NCBI RefSeq assembly: GCF_030503435.1
Contig: NZ_JAUKPO010000002.1
Coordinates: forward strand, 310,001 to 374,000
Direction: 5' to 3'
DNA from: Rhodocytophaga aerolata
GTDB lineage: Bacteria > Bacteroidota > Bacteroidia > Cytophagales > 172606-1
Length of the DNA stretch: 64,000 nucleotides
In this document: piece after piece, positions 35,047-43,894 of the stretch
Numbering within the stretch: position 1 is the stretch's first letter
Layout: the number at the start of each line of letters is the position of its first letter
Position numbers and translations under genes: made by a program
Notes under the pieces: model-generated
Databases searched by the model: none
What the model was told of the DNA's origin: nothing
The model's input: only the letters and a program-made list of their open reading frames with translations

Positions 35047-36309
35047 TCAGGTTTTTTGCTTCTTCTTTTTAGCGGCTGGAAACAGTATATTATTCAGAAT
35101 TAAGCGGTAGCCAGCCGAGTTGGGATGCAGGGATAAGTCTGTGGATTCTTCTTCCGGCATGTGCCAGTAATCTTCCGGATCGTGGCCGCCATAAAATGTC
35201 CAGGTACCTTTGCCTATTGTGCCATGGATATACCTGGCTTCATTCTCTACCTTCGTTTCTCCCATAATAACGGCCGATGCTTTAACATAAGCCTTTTTAA
35301 AAGCAGTGGTCTGTCCCATAAACCCTTTGATCATATGTTCGTGGTTCTGGGTAAGCATACTGGGAACGGGGTCCCATTTGGCAGAAAATGTAAAAAGCGA
35401 AAAAAAGTCGTTGCCTTCATAGAGGCTCCGCTCATGTCTTTTGTTATCTATATTGGAGAATCCACGGTTGTATGAACCTAGACTTAGGGTAAAATTTTCA
35501 AAAGCAAACGATTTAGTGAAATCAATTTTCTGCTGTGCCTGCGGCTCAATTCCATCGCCATCCCATGCCTCGTCCACAATATCTACCCCATCGGATGCCA
35601 GGGCCACGTCAAAGGTTTCCGTGGCAGAACACATGGCAAACATATAGCCTCCGCCCAATACAAACTCTTTGATTTTCCGGGCTACCTCAAGTTTCATGCG
35701 GGATACTTTGGTGAAGTTGTATTTAGCCGCCAGACTCTCCGACTCTTGTTGCTGCGCCTGGAACCATGCTTCGTGCCGGTGGCGGTATGATTTTCCGTAC
35801 TGCCCGGTAAAATCTTCGTGGTGCAGATGCAACCAGTCGTAGGTAGGTAATTTACCTTCCAGGATTTCCTGATCATACACGCGGTCGTAGGGAATTTCTG
35901 CATAGGTAAGCACTAAGGTAACGGCATCGTCCCAGGGCTGGTTAATTTTGGGTGAATACACTACAATTTTGGGTACCTTTTCCAGCTTCATTACATCCAT
36001 ATTTGCATCCGGGCTGGCAATTTCTGTGAGAATAGTGTTGTATTCTGCATCTGACAATACCTGGTAAGAGATGCCCCGCACCAATAGTTCTTTTTCCAGC
36101 GGCACAGAATGTTTAAAAGCAAAACTACCTCCCCGGTAATTCAGCAGCCAGTCTATTTCTACACTATTCTGTAAAATATAGTAAGCAGCCCCATACGATT
36201 TTAAGTGGTTTTTTTGTGTGTTATCCATCGGGATAAGAACCTGGGCAGCCTGAATTTTAGGTAGTTGTAAGCAAACTACCAGCAGGCTAAGAAGGAGGCA
36301 TCTGGTCAT
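35047..36309 (-). CDS. Secreted conserved Bacteroidota protein with glutamine-amidotransferase-like fold
   Basis: This is 420 residues from the ATG at 36309 (a TTG two codons upstream is rejected), with a signal peptide at about 1-22. I recall that relatives in this phylum are often labelled asparagine synthetase B, but I see neither the AsnB glutaminase N-terminus nor the PP-loop ATPase motif, so that name should not be used. The middle contains YDWLHLHHEDFTGQYG and GGYMFAMCSATETFD, resembling the strand-nucleophile turn of ThuA/class-I amidotransferase-like domains. A Lys-rich tail (KKKKQK) closes the protein. The function is unknown. Export suggests a periplasmic or envelope role. Confidence 0.75.
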   Translation of the reverse strand: MTRCLLLSLLVVCLQLPKIQAAQVLIPMDNTQKNHLKSYGAAYYILQNSVEIDWLLNYRGGSFAFKHSVPLEKELLVRGISYQVLSDAEYNTILTEIASPDANMDVMKLEKVPKIVVYSPKINQPWDDAVTLVLTYAEIPYDRVYDQEILEGKLPTYDWLHLHHEDFTGQYGKSYRHRHEAWFQAQQQESESLAAKYNFTKVSRMKLEVARKIKEFVLGGGYMFAMCSATETFDVALASDGVDIVDEAWDGDGIEPQAQQKIDFTKSFAFENFTLSLGSYNRGFSNIDNKRHERSLYEGNDFFSLFTFSAKWDPVPSMLTQNHEHMIKGFMGQTTAFKKAYVKASAVIMGETKVENEARYIHGTIGKGTWTFYGGHDPEDYWHMPEEESTDLSLHPNSAGYRLILNNILFPAAKKKKQKT

Positions 36310-36585
36310 ACGCAAAGACGTTTACTGATCGGAGAACATATGCTGGTAGCAAGAGCACGGTTTACTTTGTAATTGCCCTGGCTGAACCATTACAGGGTAT
36401 CTATTTTACGAATGGATTAGTTCAGCCATTGTATATATAGGCTCTTGAGACATTCAATCAATATACAAAATTTAATTTGTACATCAGCCGAATATGCTCT
36501 AAAAATGAATAACTGCCGGGAGTTTGTGTTAGCCCTGGGTTTTTACGCCTACCAGTTAAAGTTAAGTAGATGATTAGCTATTATT

Positions 36586-37329
36586 TCACTCAAGAAACGA
36601 GGTATATTTACGTAGAAGGGTTTGTAATTTTTGTTGAATGTTTTGCTCCACTATGCCCCCATGGTAGCAAATAAGTTTGCGGATAGCTACCTGCTGAAGT
36701 TTTTCAACAGACCTGACTGCTGCCGGCAGATCAAGCGTAAAGTGCGGATTGGCTATTTCCAGTTCATCATTTTCATATACTACTGCATCTGCGGTAATTA
36801 GTGTCTGGCTTTCTTCTAGGTAAAGAGAAATATGGCCAGGCATATGACCAGGTGTAGGAATAATCCTAACTTCTTCTAGAAACAGTTCGCTTGCGTTTTC
36901 CGGCAAGGTACGATCCACCGGTACGGTTTGCATCTTTCTAAGCATCTCCTGAAAATACTGTGCACCGGCTTTCTGGTCTTCCGGAAGGGTATGATACAGC
37001 TCTTCCGCCTGCTGTAAGCGCAAGGATTTTGCTTTTCCACTAATGTATTTCTGCTCTATTGCAGACGAGTAAATTACTGCCTGCGGGTATTTCTCTTTAA
37101 ACTCTGCTAATCCGCCCATATGGTCTATATCGTGATGGGTTATAAGTATACCTGTAAGGTGTTGCAATGATAAACCTTGCAAACTGGCAGCCTGCTCTAT
37201 CATAGGCATAAAGCCTGTGTAGCCACAGTCCACCAACATCATTTCTTTCTCTTTTCGTAAAACCACCGGATACAGAGTATCTTCTTTTCCATTAAAGCCA
37301 AATTTTACTTCCAGTACATGTACTTGCAT
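36586..37329 (-). CDS. Metallo-beta-lactamase-fold hydrolase
   Basis: This 247-residue cytosolic protein of the MBL superfamily has the metal motif ITHHDIDHMGG (64-73), later GHMPGHI and TADAVVYEN. In the usual HxHxDH pattern the second histidine is replaced by aspartate (H65, D67, D69, H70), a variant found in a subgroup that includes some lactonase-like and YflN-like proteins. The substrate cannot be given; lactones or thioesters are possible. It is a single gene. Confidence 0.87.
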   Translation of the reverse strand: MQVHVLEVKFGFNGKEDTLYPVVLRKEKEMMLVDCGYTGFMPMIEQAASLQGLSLQHLTGILITHHDIDHMGGLAEFKEKYPQAVIYSSAIEQKYISGKAKSLRLQQAEELYHTLPEDQKAGAQYFQEMLRKMQTVPVDRTLPENASELFLEEVRIIPTPGHMPGHISLYLEESQTLITADAVVYENDELEIANPHFTLDLPAAVRSVEKLQQVAIRKLICYHGGIVEQNIQQKLQTLLRKYTSFLE

Positions 37330-37428
37330 GGTTTCTTTAGATTATTTTCAGTAGTTGAATGTTGTTTTTTGTTTACTCAGTTGAATTACCGGTTAATTCG
37401 TATATCATCGTATACTCAGTATCCGGGC

Positions 37429-38304
37429 TTACTTCCTGGATAAATTCTCTTGCATAAATTGCCCGATGGCTTCTGCAACTTTTTGGGGCTGCTCTTCTTG
37501 TGGAAAGTGTCCGCTGGTTTCCAATTTTACCACCCTGGCCTGTGGAAAGCCAGCCACAAATTTATCCAGATTATGCGGTTTAATTACCGGATCTTTCATG
37601 CCCCATATCAACAGCGTTGGTTTGTTAGATAGAATATGCCTCTTATGCCAGAGTTCCTCAAACCAATGCTGATCATGTAGGAGAGATCTGGCAAATGCCA
37701 ATGCCCCATATCGTTGCGATTTAGCAGCAAAAGGTTTGGTAAACTGTTTTAGGGTTGCGTTGGCTAGTGTATGCTCACCAAAGGATTGAGGAAGAATAAA
37801 TCTGGGTGAAAAATTCAGATATAAGTACAAAAAAGGTAGCAAGGGACTTTTCAGAAACTTGCTCATCTTCTGGTAATCAGGATCTGCTTGACTGCTCCAC
37901 AGCCAGGAATTCAAGATTATCAGGTTAGCTATTTTTTCCGGATGATTCATGGCTGCATGCAAGCCAATAGGGCCGCCAAAATCATGCACGACAAGGGTGA
38001 TCCTATTTAATTGTTTTTCCTGGATAAATTTTTCCAGCGTCTGGCTGTGATTGAGCGTGGAGTAGTCGTAATGGGCGGGCTTATCCGACAGGCCGAAACC
38101 CAGGTGATCTATGGCGATGCAACGGTAGGTTGGCATTAGCGCCTTTATTACGTTGCGGAAATCGAAACTCCAGGAAGGTGTGCCATGAACAAACAACAAG
38201 CACTCACCCTGCCCTTCGTCTATGTAGTGCAACTTGTGTCCGTTTACAGAAAAATAGTGGGGCCGGAACGGATAGGCAGACGTGTCAAGCCATGGAGGAG
38301 CCAT
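37429..38304 (-). CDS. Haloalkane dehalogenase/epoxide hydrolase-like alpha/beta hydrolase
   Basis: In this 291-residue protein the nucleophile is aspartate (D108 in VVHDFGGPIG), not serine. Together with FVHGTPSWSFDFR (39-50) and ETSGHFPQEE, this places it with haloalkane dehalogenases and epoxide hydrolases, which attack carbon-halogen or epoxide bonds through an aspartyl ester. Many members have no known substrate. No signal peptide is visible. The TTG/GTG-free ATG at 38304 gives the standard N-terminus. Confidence 0.87.
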   Translation of the reverse strand: MAPPWLDTSAYPFRPHYFSVNGHKLHYIDEGQGECLLFVHGTPSWSFDFRNVIKALMPTYRCIAIDHLGFGLSDKPAHYDYSTLNHSQTLEKFIQEKQLNRITLVVHDFGGPIGLHAAMNHPEKIANLIILNSWLWSSQADPDYQKMSKFLKSPLLPFLYLYLNFSPRFILPQSFGEHTLANATLKQFTKPFAAKSQRYGALAFARSLLHDQHWFEELWHKRHILSNKPTLLIWGMKDPVIKPHNLDKFVAGFPQARVVKLETSGHFPQEEQPQKVAEAIGQFMQENLSRK

Positions 38305-38405
38305 ATATGTTTTTCTACAAATATCTGCTTTCTATGGCTTTAGCAAAATAATTCGCTACAAAATAACATCCTGGAGAAAACAAACAACCGTTTATAAAAG
38401 CAAAA

Positions 38406-38442
38406 ACTGTTGCAAAGAATATTTATGTTTCTCTGCAACAGT
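38406..38442 (-). terminator. Rho-independent terminator after the VOC gene
   Basis: A perfect 9-bp stem (38406-38414 with 38434-38442) extends past one mismatch. It is followed on the minus strand by five T. It lies 48 bases beyond the stop of the leftward VOC gene. Confidence 0.75.
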
Positions 38443-38490
38443 GCCATACAGCTGACTCTAATTCATTACAGGCTGTTCTGGGTGTGGCAT

Positions 38491-38979
38491 TCAATCGTAT
38501 GCGTGTTTGAGTGTGGCTATGTCAATTTTATCCATTTGCATCATGGCTTGCATTACCCGGCCTGCTTTAGCTGCATCTTTATCCTGCATAAGTTCGCTTA
38601 GTAAGGTGGGTATAATTTGCCAGGACAGGCCATATTTATCTTGTAGCCAGCCACACCGGTTAGTGGCTCCTCCTTCAGAAAGCTTGGTCCAAAGTTCATC
38701 CACTTCGGCCTGCGTTTCGCACTTGACAAAGAAGGAGATGGCTGGGGAAAAAGTAAATTGAGGGCCTCCATTCAACACCATAAACTCTTGCCCATGAAGC
38801 TGAAACGAAGCAGACATAAACCCTCCTTTTGGCCCAGGACCTGCATCGCCGTAGCGTAACACATTTTTTACTTTTGAATCTTTAAAAATGGACATATAAA
38901 AATTCATTGCTTCTTCCGCATTGTTGTTGAACCACAGAAAGGGTGTAATTTTTTGGGTGTGGCGTTGCTCGGTTTTCAT
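38491..38979 (-). CDS. VOC family protein, PhnB/DUF1338-unrelated 3-demethylubiquinone-methyltransferase-like type
   Basis: This 162-residue protein has the paired beta-alpha-beta-beta-beta modules of the vicinal oxygen chelate fold. The block TPFLWFNNNAEEAMNFYMSIF and the later GGATNRCGWLQDKYGLSWQIIP identify the PhnB-like subgroup, often misnamed 3-demethylubiquinone methyltransferase. These are small metal-binding proteins of mostly unknown role. It lies in a stretch of small stand-alone enzymes and ends at a terminator. Confidence 0.88.
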   Translation of the reverse strand: MKTEQRHTQKITPFLWFNNNAEEAMNFYMSIFKDSKVKNVLRYGDAGPGPKGGFMSASFQLHGQEFMVLNGGPQFTFSPAISFFVKCETQAEVDELWTKLSEGGATNRCGWLQDKYGLSWQIIPTLLSELMQDKDAAKAGRVMQAMMQMDKIDIATLKHAYD

Positions 38980-39135
38980 GATAAATAGGTGGTTGGTTTA
39001 TACAAAGGTACTTGTTATCAACCTTTCAGCCGATGTGCATTTCCGGCATTTTAGGGGGTGGTTTGCGGCAATAATCCTGTTAAAATTTATCACCGCTTTT
39101 ACCTATAAAATGTTGGTGTGTAACGGGATTTTCGA

Positions 39136-39969
39136 TTAAGAAACAGGCATAGTACTTTGCCCGATAAACTTCATCACCAGTTCATTAAATTCATCTGGTT
39201 TATCCATATTGGCACAGTGGCCGGCATCTTTCATCAGAAAGTAGCTACTTTGAGGTTCCGACTCATGCCAATTCCTGCTCATCCGCAAGGCTAAAGCAAG
39301 GTCTTTGTCTCCGCTAATAATCAGCACCGGATAGGTACGTTTTAGCTTAGCTCTTGGCTGAAGTACTTTACCCAAGCCTGCCATCACTGTAAATGATTTT
39401 CTGGTAAACCTGGTTGCCATCTCATAAAAACGGGCTTTGGATTCCGGCTTCAATACAGATACTTCTGCCACATACTTACGGAACGAAGTCATAGAAAACA
39501 GCGCTTTCAGTATCCATTTTATGTTTTCAAGCCGTTGTGCCCTGGCCAGTTCTTTGTTATCAGCATTTATATTGTAGCCACCCAGAATAGTTAAGGAGGC
39601 TAATTTGTCTGGAAAATGCAAGGCATAGTACTGAGCAATCAATGAACCCATAGAAACACTCACCAGGTGTACTTTGCTATATCCCTCCAACCCGAGAATG
39701 GCCTCTATATGGTAAATGGAATGATCTATTTTGTCTTTAGCTTTCTCTACGGACGATAAGCCATGGCCAAGCAAGTCTATCGTTACTACCCGGTAGGCAC
39801 GCGAAAAATAGGCAACCTGCTGATCGAAGCACCGGTGGTCGGCAAATGCCGGATGCAGAAATACAATCAATTCATGGGCAGGATTTCCACAAGTAAAATA
39901 ATGGATTGTGTAGCCATCTTGCTTCAGTTGTTTATGCTCAAGGGTTGACTCAGTAGTAAGTAAAGACAT
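39136..39969 (-). CDS. Alpha/beta hydrolase (serine nucleophile)
   Basis: This 277-residue cytosolic hydrolase has the oxyanion block VFLHPAFADH (36-45), the nucleophile elbow SVSMGS (S106) and the C-terminal DAGHCANMDKPDEF supplying histidine. The glycine usually found after the elbow serine pair is replaced by serine (SMGS), as in a minority of the family. The substrate is unknown. Confidence 0.85.
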   Translation of the reverse strand: MSLLTTESTLEHKQLKQDGYTIHYFTCGNPAHELIVFLHPAFADHRCFDQQVAYFSRAYRVVTIDLLGHGLSSVEKAKDKIDHSIYHIEAILGLEGYSKVHLVSVSMGSLIAQYYALHFPDKLASLTILGGYNINADNKELARAQRLENIKWILKALFSMTSFRKYVAEVSVLKPESKARFYEMATRFTRKSFTVMAGLGKVLQPRAKLKRTYPVLIISGDKDLALALRMSRNWHESEPQSSYFLMKDAGHCANMDKPDEFNELVMKFIGQSTMPVS

Positions 39970-40122
39970 AGCTGCGGTTTCTGTTAAAGGTACTCTTTGT
40001 GTGTAATACTGCGCTAAAACCTTTACACAAATGTTGCAAAATACCCTTTTTATTTATTCCTACCATGTCTGCATTAGCTTAGTGATGTTGTTTTATGCAT
40101 TAGAAAGTATATAATCATGTGT

Positions 40123-40581
40123 TTAGTCCAAAGAAATTGACTCCCTGTCACAATCCATACGGTAGAGGTCAAACCCGGTATCCCAATAATCTTTTACGAT
40201 TTCTCTAACTTGCAAGCCAAATTTCTCATAGAATGGGTGTACCAGCTGCAAGGTTCTGACAGAAAGTGTTTTTACTGAGCTGATTTCTTTTATCTGCCCG
40301 ATTCTATACCTGGTTAGCGCCGTACCCAGACCTTTTCCCTGGCTTTCCGGATGAATAATGTCCCAAGATATTTTAGCCGTTGCGCCATCTTCTGTTATGT
40401 TAAATCCGCCACAACCCATAATTATTGCATCTACTTCTACGACAAAGTAATTTGCTGCATGGTTGTCTAAATAATAGATCAGGTCTTTTTCTTCATTGGC
40501 AGAAAAATACGCTGGTGTGTTTAGCCTAAGCAACGTTAGGACACCCTCTTTATCGGCAGGCTGGTATTTTCTGATGATCAT
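40123..40581 (-). CDS. GNAT family N-acetyltransferase
   Basis: This 152-residue GNAT has the acetyl-CoA pyrophosphate loop QGKGLGTALTRYR (about 89-101) and the following beta-bulge strand. The N-terminal IIRKYQPADKEGVLTLL is the standard opening. GNATs acetylate amines on antibiotics, peptides or metabolites, and the substrate here is not apparent. Single gene. Confidence 0.87.
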   Translation of the reverse strand: MIIRKYQPADKEGVLTLLRLNTPAYFSANEEKDLIYYLDNHAANYFVVEVDAIIMGCGGFNITEDGATAKISWDIIHPESQGKGLGTALTRYRIGQIKEISSVKTLSVRTLQLVHPFYEKFGLQVREIVKDYWDTGFDLYRMDCDRESISLD

Positions 40582-40699
40582 TGTCAGTAGTATTTATCCG
40601 GTTTTCACCTTTTAAGGCTTTTCCCGGTTAGCTTCTTTGAGTTTCTAGATAAAATTACTACCGGGTGGTAAATAGTTCTCTTATGCTTGCAGCTGATGT

Positions 40700-41275
40700 T
40701 TAGCCATTACGTTTGGGCTCGTAATGAAGCACAACAATTCCACACTCGAAAGCGGTAGATTTTACCAGCGTGAGCTTTTGTTGACTTTCTACTTCTTTGA
40801 AAATGGCCATTCCCTTTCCAATAACTGTGGGATTTATAAACAGATGAAGTTCATCAATTAGCTGGTGTTTAATGAGAGCCGATACAAAGGTGGCACCGCC
40901 ATAGGCAATAATGTCGTTACCGGTTTGTTTTTTGAGGGTATTGATTTCCTGGGTAAGGTCGCCTTTGGCTAAAACGGTGTTATCCCATATTGATTTGTCC
41001 AGGGTTTTGGTAAACACTACTTTGGGTGTATCAGTAAATTTTTTGCCGGCTGCCACTTCAGGATTTTCCGGACTAGCGGCCACATTTGCCCAATAGGGAA
41101 TGAATCCTTCGGCAAGTTTCCGCCCCAGAATAATGCAATCTACGGGTTCTGTTAGCTCTTCCACGTAATTTTTAAGTTTAGTGTCCCAGTCGAAAACCAT
41201 AAAGTCCATTTCGCCATTTGGTCCGGCAATATATCCATCTACAGTCATTTGTACTTGAAGCTTTACTTTTCTCAT
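40700..41275 (-). CDS. Dihydrofolate reductase-fold protein (RibD C-terminal type), paralogue 1
   Basis: This 191-residue protein begins MRKVKLQVQMTVDGYIAGPNGEMDF, typical of the RibD_C/DHFR-like family that binds NADPH. The later GNDIIAYGGATFVSALIKHQLIDEL is the dinucleotide-binding turn. The family includes reductases of pteridine or riboflavin precursors and many proteins of unknown activity. A second, diverged copy lies at 43895-44416. Confidence 0.88.
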   Translation of the reverse strand: MRKVKLQVQMTVDGYIAGPNGEMDFMVFDWDTKLKNYVEELTEPVDCIILGRKLAEGFIPYWANVAASPENPEVAAGKKFTDTPKVVFTKTLDKSIWDNTVLAKGDLTQEINTLKKQTGNDIIAYGGATFVSALIKHQLIDELHLFINPTVIGKGMAIFKEVESQQKLTLVKSTAFECGIVVLHYEPKRNG

Positions 41276-41518
41276 GTTCGTTTAGTTTGTTTATAGAGCA
41301 AATTTCGCAGTAAATTTTAACTTTTACGGGGTGTAAAAACGGCATAGTAGCTGGCTTTCTGCGGCAAAATTCATATAAACTTGTGTAGTATCTACGCATC
41401 AACATTAGCCCGTTGGTACAAGGCTGTCTGTAGCTTGTAACCCCAATGGCAGCGCACAGCAGTTCCAGGAGAATATGCCTGTTGGTAGCATGCCCTGAAA
41501 GCAAGATGTTGGGGTAAG

Positions 41519-42598
41519 TTAAAAGCCAATTTTTTTTGAATCGGATGACTGCTCGAAACCCCGTTTGTCGAAATTGAAAATATCGGCAAGCGCCATTTCT
41601 TTGTCAACTGCACTATACCCCCATGATTTTAACAAGTTGTTTGTTTTTTCTTTGGATAGCGGTTTAAATTCATAATTGGCTATCATTCTACCTTTACGAA
41701 GAAGGGCTTTGTCTACCCGTTCTATATTCGTATTGAATGTACAAACAATCTTAATATTGAGATAATCGCTGAAAAGCCCATCGGTTAGCTGGAGAATTGT
41801 GGAAACCACAGAACTTTCGCTTTGGTACTCCCTGGTAGTAATCACTTTCTCTGCATCTTCAATAATCAGGATGCAACTTTTATTTTTCAACAAAAAGGAG
41901 ATAAACTCGGGATTAAGCAAATCCTTAATAAACTCATTCTGAATAAAAATAAATGCATGCTTCGGGTGCCCGGAAATGAGATGTTTAATATAGGATGTTT
42001 TGCCTGTGCCAGGTGCGCCATGCAGTAAAATTAATCCTGCCTTATCTTTAACCATTGCCTCCAGAATGAGGGAGTGTATTTCCTTAAAATCATCGTTATA
42101 CAGCTTTTCAATATTCAATTCCAGTTCATCTGTAGGAACGTCTTCCGTAAAAAATCCTCCTGTATTACGGGATAATACTTTAAAAACCGGCGATTTATTA
42201 GCCCCGAACCGGATACGAAGTTTACTGTTGGTGGAGATTACCCATTGTTCAAGGGCTACGTCTGAGACATCGTATTGAAAGTCTACCATTAATTCATTAC
42301 TCACTAACCGGATAAATAAGACAAGTTTTTTTGTCTCACTTCTCAGCAGATATTCGTATGGGTAATCATTAGAAGAATCAGCATTTTTTACATCTTCTGT
42401 AGACCAGTTTTTATAAACCTCTGTAATGGCTAACTCCGTAAAATCAATAGAAGCGATTACTGCTTCCATATTTTCCTTGCTTTCGTGGAGTGGCGTTTCA
42501 AATCTAAGATTGGAGGGAAGCACGTTGTAACAGACCGTATAATAAGCAGACCGGTCAAACTCCTTATAGGAATTGTAGGCATCAATGAGCTGGAGCAT
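41519..42598 (-). CDS. AAA+ ATPase with unrecognised N-terminal domain
   Basis: This is a 359-residue protein. The C-terminal half is an AAA+ module with Walker A GAPGTGKT (194-201), Walker B-like CILIIEDAE (242-250), sensor-1 region TFNTN (287-291), and a candidate arginine finger in LLRKGRM (299-305). The first 180 residues form a mixed alpha/beta domain I do not recognise; it may select substrates. The AAA part recalls BCS1-like or small stand-alone AAA ATPases that remodel proteins. No neighbour points to a client. Could belong to a defence system, but nothing nearby supports it. Confidence 0.82.
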   Translation of the reverse strand: MLQLIDAYNSYKEFDRSAYYTVCYNVLPSNLRFETPLHESKENMEAVIASIDFTELAITEVYKNWSTEDVKNADSSNDYPYEYLLRSETKKLVLFIRLVSNELMVDFQYDVSDVALEQWVISTNSKLRIRFGANKSPVFKVLSRNTGGFFTEDVPTDELELNIEKLYNDDFKEIHSLILEAMVKDKAGLILLHGAPGTGKTSYIKHLISGHPKHAFIFIQNEFIKDLLNPEFISFLLKNKSCILIIEDAEKVITTREYQSESSVVSTILQLTDGLFSDYLNIKIVCTFNTNIERVDKALLRKGRMIANYEFKPLSKEKTNNLLKSWGYSAVDKEMALADIFNFDKRGFEQSSDSKKIGF

Positions 42599-42818
42599 TT
42601 GTTAAATTTTATTTCAAGTATGAAGTTTTATAAGCAGGTATGGCTTGTACTGTAATTTCCTGTAATGCACCAGAAGAAGTGCCAATGCAAAATGTTGCTT
42701 ATTTCTGCAACGCTGTGCCTTGAAAAAACTCTCCTACCTGAATGGCAGCATTCTTCCTTGTTTGTTATACCAGCCAAAAGAAACAGATATAGAGCAGTAA
42801 GCTAAGCTGTATCACCAA

Positions 42819-43169
42819 TTAATGTATACGCTGACCGAAAGTAAGCAAATTATTATCCGGGTCGAGTACGGAAAATTCTCTTTGTTTCCAGGGTTTGTTG
42901 GCAAGTGCTGTACAATTGCTGTTTTTACTTTGAACGTATTGGTAGAATGCATCAATGTCATCTGTACGTATATATACCTGGCCATAATTTTCCTTTGGAT
43001 CAAGTTCTTTAAACTCAAAGAAATGAATCTGGATATTGTCTTTTTGAATCATCAGGTAACCCTCGTAATCCGCTTCACCAAATTCTTGAAAGCCTAACTT
43101 GTTTAGGTAAAAGTCCAGAGTGAGGGCTTTATTACGCATAGGCAATTTTGGGTGGATGTCTGTCAGCAT
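42819..43169 (-). CDS. VOC family protein, bleomycin-resistance-like
   Basis: This 116-residue protein has two VOC half-modules with LTLDFYLNKLGFQEFG and DIDAFYQYVQSKN, and ends REFSVLDPDNNLLTFGQRI. This small single-domain form resembles bleomycin-binding proteins such as BLMT and Ble, but also many uncharacterised dioxygenase-like proteins. Resistance is not implied. Single gene. Confidence 0.87.
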   Translation of the reverse strand: MLTDIHPKLPMRNKALTLDFYLNKLGFQEFGEADYEGYLMIQKDNIQIHFFEFKELDPKENYGQVYIRTDDIDAFYQYVQSKNSNCTALANKPWKQREFSVLDPDNNLLTFGQRIH

Positions 43170-43286
43170 AGGTTGTTGAATTAACGTGCCAAATTTTTAT
43201 TTCTCATTTTCTATTACAGCCGGAACAGTAGGTTTTCCGGAGAAGTATTCTCTATTTATTACTGTTATTCTTCCGGCATATCCTCT

Positions 43287-43484
43287 TTATTTTATGGCTA
43301 TCCATAGTATGCTTACCGGATCAAATTGGGTAATTGATTCCTCATAAGCAGTTCGGGTAGAATCTTTCCATTCCCGGATTTGCAGAAAGATTTGATCTTG
43401 CTCGAACAGATATGTGCACTTGAGTTTCATGAAAGGTTGCTTATCTGCTTGCTTAACCTGTAAACGGAACTGATTATGTTTTTT
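43287..43484 (-). other. In-frame A AAA AAC slippery heptamer and -1 frame extension
   Basis: The heptamer lies at 43484-43478 (reading leftward) and is in the zero frame as ACA-AAA-AAC of the lipoprotein gene. A -1 slip continues through 63 codons (starting HNQFRLQVKQ) and stops at 43287-43289. That sequence alternates like beta strands (MKLKCTYLF, QIFLQIREW). A GGAAAGG sequence sits 10 bases upstream of the heptamer, the place where a stimulatory Shine-Dalgarno acts in dnaX frameshifting. A single base loss in the A run would look the same. Confidence 0.55.
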
Positions 43485-43771
43485 GTTTTTACTACCTTTC
43501 CATTGTTTAGGGCTTCTGCTTTAATGTGATAGTGGTTAAACTTGCCCGCCTTTAATTCAATAATATACTCTTTTCCGTTCTCTACCTTATCAAGCTGTTG
43601 ACCTGTTTTACTATCATATACCAGGATTAAGGGGAAATTAGCTTGTGCATTATCAAGATAGTACTGCCCAAAACGGATAGTATCAGCTCTATTAACCCTT
43701 TGAGTAGCAGAATATTTTTGAAAACTACAGGACGTGATACCTATACACATCCATAAAAGATAATTCTTCAT
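43427..43771 (-). CDS. Small lipoprotein of unknown function, zero-frame product
   Basis: Starting at the ATG at 43771, the zero frame gives 114 residues with a lipoprotein signal (ITSC). I do not recognise a family. The mature part reads QLDKVENGKEYIIELKAGKFNHY and continues to the slippery A run; the last sixteen residues after it are unlike the rest. If the ribosome stays in frame this is the product. If it shifts to the -1 frame, a longer protein of about 160 residues results, which is the more natural-looking form. The gene may be frameshifted, and either form may be non-functional. Confidence 0.6.
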   Translation of the reverse strand: MKNYLLWMCIGITSCSFQKYSATQRVNRADTIRFGQYYLDNAQANFPLILVYDSKTGQQLDKVENGKEYIIELKAGKFNHYHIKAEALNNGKVVKTKNIISSVYRLSKQISNLS

Positions 43772-43894
43772 ATACAAAGCTTTCTGAACATGGGTTTATC
43801 TCTTTTTAAGTGCTAATTGCAAACGGTGAATCAAGAAATCACTTATACCGATGGTTTGGCCTTGCGGAGAGGAAGGACCTTCTAAAGCCGGGAG

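Noticed and set aside
41519-42598. Idea that the AAA+ ATPase belongs to a known anti-phage system
   Set aside because: No nuclease, protease or other effector gene of a known system is adjacent; neighbours are DHFR-fold and VOC genes.
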